Assembly: GCA_011800805.1 (NCBI GenBank) | Contig: MPNW01000521.1 | Location: forward strand, 147,628-166,144 | Direction: 5' to 3' | Length of the DNA stretch: 18,517 nt | DNA from: Hirudo medicinalis | Taxonomy: Eukaryota > Annelida > Clitellata > Hirudinida > Hirudinidae | In this document: positions 16,228-18,517 of the stretch, piece after piece | How positions within the stretch are numbered: position 1 is the first letter of the stretch | Layout of the letters: every line of letters begins with the position of its first letter | Position numbers and translations under genes: made by a program | Notes under the pieces: generated by a model | Seen by the model: the letters and a program-made list of their open reading frames with translations, nothing else | The model's database searches: none | Told to the model about the DNA's origin: nothing

Positions 16228-16980
16228 ATCGTTTTTAAGTTCGAATTCCAGCCTGGGTTCAAAGCATGTCACTAAACATTGATCAAGACCAAGAATACAG
16301 AAAAGATGAAAGAGATAAAACGAAATCTCTTAAACAAGGTAAATTGTTTTGGGGATCTTAGATATATTTCTTATAAATTTTTTTGTTTTTTATTTATACT
16401 TTGAAATCAACGGATTGACAGGCATACATTTAAACCTAACAAGTATATAAATCGAAAAACAAAATGTAAATTGATGCATGATAATTTTATGCTAAAAGAC
16501 CAAAAACCTTAACATAAGGAATATAAACAAATTGTTTCGATTGATTACGCCAGCGGCAACAGGCAGTTACGAATATAATATTGTGATTTATGGTTGCTAA
16601 ATATTATTGATTATATGTAATTGACACGAAAAATGATCCACATTTTATAGCGTGGTGCGTATCATTAGAGTTAGATCCATTCTTCACTCGAATTTATGAG
16701 TACCATTGAAAGCAGGGATTTGCATGTTTCTGGAAAACCTTTTACAACTGATGTCGGTTGAGATCAATTACATTCTTGGATTTTATTGCTGCAACAGTTA
16801 ACATTTTTGAGAATATTAAGTAATTACAATTTCTTTTTGTTTACAATTTTGTTACCATCTCCACTTTTATGTCACAGATCCATTTGGTTTGTGGTGTCTT
16901 TTTGCACGATATTGTTTGTTGGTATTGATTATCAGTTGCTATTTCAACATTTGAGTTGAGTTGACTGATATCATATTACC
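16228..16980. other. AT-rich spacer, nothing recognised
   Basis: No ORF above about 60 codons and no repeat or RNA gene recognised. A GTTCGAATTCC at 16239-16249 resembles a tRNA B-box, but no A-box or cloverleaf could be built around it. Confidence 0.4.
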
Positions 16981-17176
16981 ATGGAATGTGGTCAGAGAAA
17001 AGTATGTTGTTTTTATATAATGCTTGTTTGTGAAATTATTAAATTATAAAAAAAAATACCATTAATTTCAGTTAAGTGGTACTTTAACTGATGCTGGTGG
17101 CCTTGTACCTTGCCTATTGTTCAGTGAAGACAATCTACAACACATGCAAATATTGGAAGATGAGTTTGTTTTGTAG
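16981..17176 (+). CDS. Weak candidate two-exon ORF, 41 codons plus stop
   Basis: ATG at 16981 lies in a strong start context (ACCATGG). Exon 1 would be 16981-17001 (MECGQRK), with a GTATGT donor at 17002. A 70-base AT-rich intron ends in a T-rich ATTTCAG at 17071. Exon 2 (17072-17176) continues in the same frame as LSGTLTDAGGLVPC and ends at TAG with an acidic tail (EDEFVL). Short introns of this size are usual in insects. I recognise no family. It may instead be part of a longer gene or pure coincidence. Confidence 0.22.
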
Positions 17177-17855
17177 GAATGAACTTGGAATCAAATTGGT
17201 TTGTTGCAACTTATATTGCTTACCAAAACTAAAGTCATATTTCTTAATGAGTAAACACCTAAAGCTAATTTTGATTTAAGGATATGATTTTCTATTAGCA
17301 TTCTTTTAGTTAATTTTAGAGTGAGCTTAGAGACATGATTTGGATAGAAATCCAAAATAAGATAATGAAGATTCAGAAAAACAGTGAGCTTGGTATGTTT
17401 TAGTGAAATTTTTGGAAGGTTTTAGATTTTTATTAAAATTAATTATTATAAATTATAATTATTGTAAATTATCTTCCTAGTATTAAAACTAGAAGTTTTT
17501 ACAAATTAAATCTGTTACATTTTTGCATATATGTCACAGAATTTTGAGGGTAAAGAATTACATGATCACCATGGTGAACAAGGACATTCTTCCCACAAAG
17601 TTTCATTTTCCTGTTCTTGGTGAAAAGGTTTCTATCTTGTTCTACTTAAGAAGTTCACAAAATATTTGTTTTATAACCCATGTTCATGACAGTCGAACAA
17701 CTGCAAGTGATTATTAATGCTTTTAGTGTCTTCTTCACCTATGGTTTCAAGATCAATTATGAAATGATCTTCTTTAGTATGTGAAAGTCTTTATTAGGAT
17801 CTTGTTATGAATTTATAGGATACTAGCGAGTACCTGGAATGCGTTGCAATGCCAT
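17177..17855. other. AT-rich spacer, no supported gene
   Basis: A plus-strand 64-codon ORF (17523-17717) contains KDILPTKFHFPVLGEKVSIL and follows an acceptor-like TATGTCACAG. It could be an exon, but there is no family match and no partner exon. Otherwise nothing is seen. Confidence 0.35.
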
Positions 17856-18146
17856 TTAAAGAAAGAGAAGTGTTGGTTTTTTTTTTTTAAGTGCTTTTGG
17901 GTAAAAAATATTTTTTTGTTTTTCCATCGGTGTGTACATGAATAAATCAGGAGGTTTTCCGACGCATGAGCATGCCACATACAGCTGCCCACGGGAGAAG
18001 CATGGATTTTCCAAATTTAGTCCACACACTCGTAGTGATTGTCCCTGTGCCTTGTTGATGGTCATTGCAAAAGCTAGTTGCACCGGAAACTGCAGACGTT
18101 TGAATTCGAATGGCATATCTGTCATAATCATTGGGATGCGTGGCAA
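17856..18146 (-). pseudogene. Helitron PIF1-like helicase C-terminal part
   Basis: This 96-codon frame holds LPFEFKR-type sequence, QFPVQLAFAMTINKAQGQSL (helicase motif V) and GQLYVACSCVG in place of the usual GQLYVALSRV (motif VI, with the arginine lost). It ends in a lysine-rich tail. In the parent Helitron this helicase unwinds DNA during rolling-circle transposition. With the ATP-binding motifs missing it cannot work. Confidence 0.9.
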
Positions 18147-18149
18147 CAG

Positions 18150-18517
18150 AATATCTTCTCCTTTAAATGCGAAGATATGTCATTGCATCTCGTGCATATT
18201 CATGCATGTGCTTTGGACTCCATGTGAATATGGCCAGTAGTATGACAATTTTGCCCAATTCATTCACATTACCATCATTAACAACTGCATCATGTAAACT
18301 TGGTTTGATTTAATCGTATACAGGAGTCGTTCGATTTCGATCTTTGCATACATATCGACAATGTATTGATGAAACATTTGTCAACATTTCAAGATATGAT
18401 TTTCAGCGTTTTCACAGATCATCAATCGATATGAACAGTAATTAATGGCGCTTACTTCCTTATTCGTTTCCTCATTTGTTTGTGGATTTCTCAATTTGAT
18501 GTTGAAATGATATCCAT
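18150..18517 (-). pseudogene. Helitron Rep-domain N-terminal part (broken)
   Basis: Protein segments typical of the region before and at the start of the Helitron Rep nuclease are spread over two or three frames: HILKC, stop, QMFHQYIVDMYAKIEIERLL, GNVNELGKIVIL and SPKHMHEYARDAMTYLRI. The HUH motif and catalytic tyrosines, which lie further on, are absent because the sequence jumps directly into the helicase end at about 18165. The N-terminal part continues beyond the window. Confidence 0.82.

Larger units (their letters stand above)
17856..18517 (-). mobile_element. Helitron remnant, Rep region fused to helicase C-terminus (internal deletion)
   Basis: Read on the minus strand from the window edge: GYHFNIKLRNPQTNEE, INYCSYRLMICENAENHIL, QMFHQYIVDMYAKIEIERLL, DAVVNDGNVNELGK, then IFTWSPKHMHEYARDAMTYL. 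This matches the conserved segment leading into the Rep (HUH) nuclease domain of Helitrons. The next recognisable protein is FKGEDILLPRIPMI, then FEFKRLQFPVQLAFAMTIN, KAQGQSLRVCGL and FSRGQLYVACSCVG, the end of a PIF1-like helicase. The catalytic Rep motif, most of the helicase and about a thousand residues between are gone. A CGA-to-TGA type stop and frameshifts break it further. It is cut by the window end. Confidence 0.88.

Noticed and set aside
16239..16249. B-box-like GTTCGAATTCC, considered as a tRNA or SINE
   Set aside because: No A-box at the right distance and no cloverleaf could be folded around it.
1..18517. CRISPR array, bacterial operon or prophage
   Set aside because: No spaced direct repeats, no bacterial-type genes, and the content is clearly animal rDNA and transposons.

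Overview
This window looks like animal nuclear DNA, most likely arthropod and probably insect. It has AT-rich spacer with no bacterial-type genes, pieces of a metazoan 28S rRNA gene, R2-type non-LTR retrotransposons at the classical R2 site of those pieces, and a decayed Helitron. The species cannot be named from this sequence. Every mobile-element coding region seen is broken, and no intact host gene could be supported.

Layout. (1) 1-146, minus: 28S sequence just downstream of the R2 site. (2) 147-5275, minus: an R2 insertion made of two different R2 copies head to tail. Copy 1 (147 to about 3505) is nearly complete in domain content: leader, CCHH zinc finger, Myb-like motif, RT and endonuclease. 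Copy 2 (about 3506-5275) is mostly RT and carries the 5' junction. (3) 5276-5303, minus: the 28 nt of 28S just upstream of the R2 site. Next to it at about 5304-5395 is a scrap matching the 3' part of the plus-strand R2. (4) 5396-8242: AT-rich DNA with only weak ORFs. (5) 8243-14090, plus: a chain in which 28S pieces run 'downstream half, then upstream half' around R2 sites. It reads 28S (8243-8647), an 826-bp non-coding insert at an R2 site (8648-9473), 28S (9474-9602), a nearly full-length R2 (9603-13915), and 28S (13916 to about 14090). An RT-like scrap follows (about 14100-14265). (6) 14266-17855: AT-rich DNA with a foldback inverted repeat (about 15393-16227) and a weak two-exon candidate (16981-17176). 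(7) 17856-18517, minus: a Helitron remnant with Rep-domain sequence fused directly to the helicase C-terminus.

How the parts relate. R2 cleaves 28S DNA at one fixed position and primes reverse transcription there. All four 3' junctions seen here fall exactly at the TAG(C/T)C start of the downstream 28S half, and two 5' junctions follow CTTGAGG, a variant of the 28S CTTAAGG. The insertions therefore used the standard R2 site. However, the 28S pieces are short, mutated, permuted and in both orientations, so this is not a working rDNA unit. The best reading is an rDNA-derived array of short 28S 'landing pads', each carrying a different R2-type insert, which then decayed. Domain calls rest on reading the translations by eye; no database search was possible.
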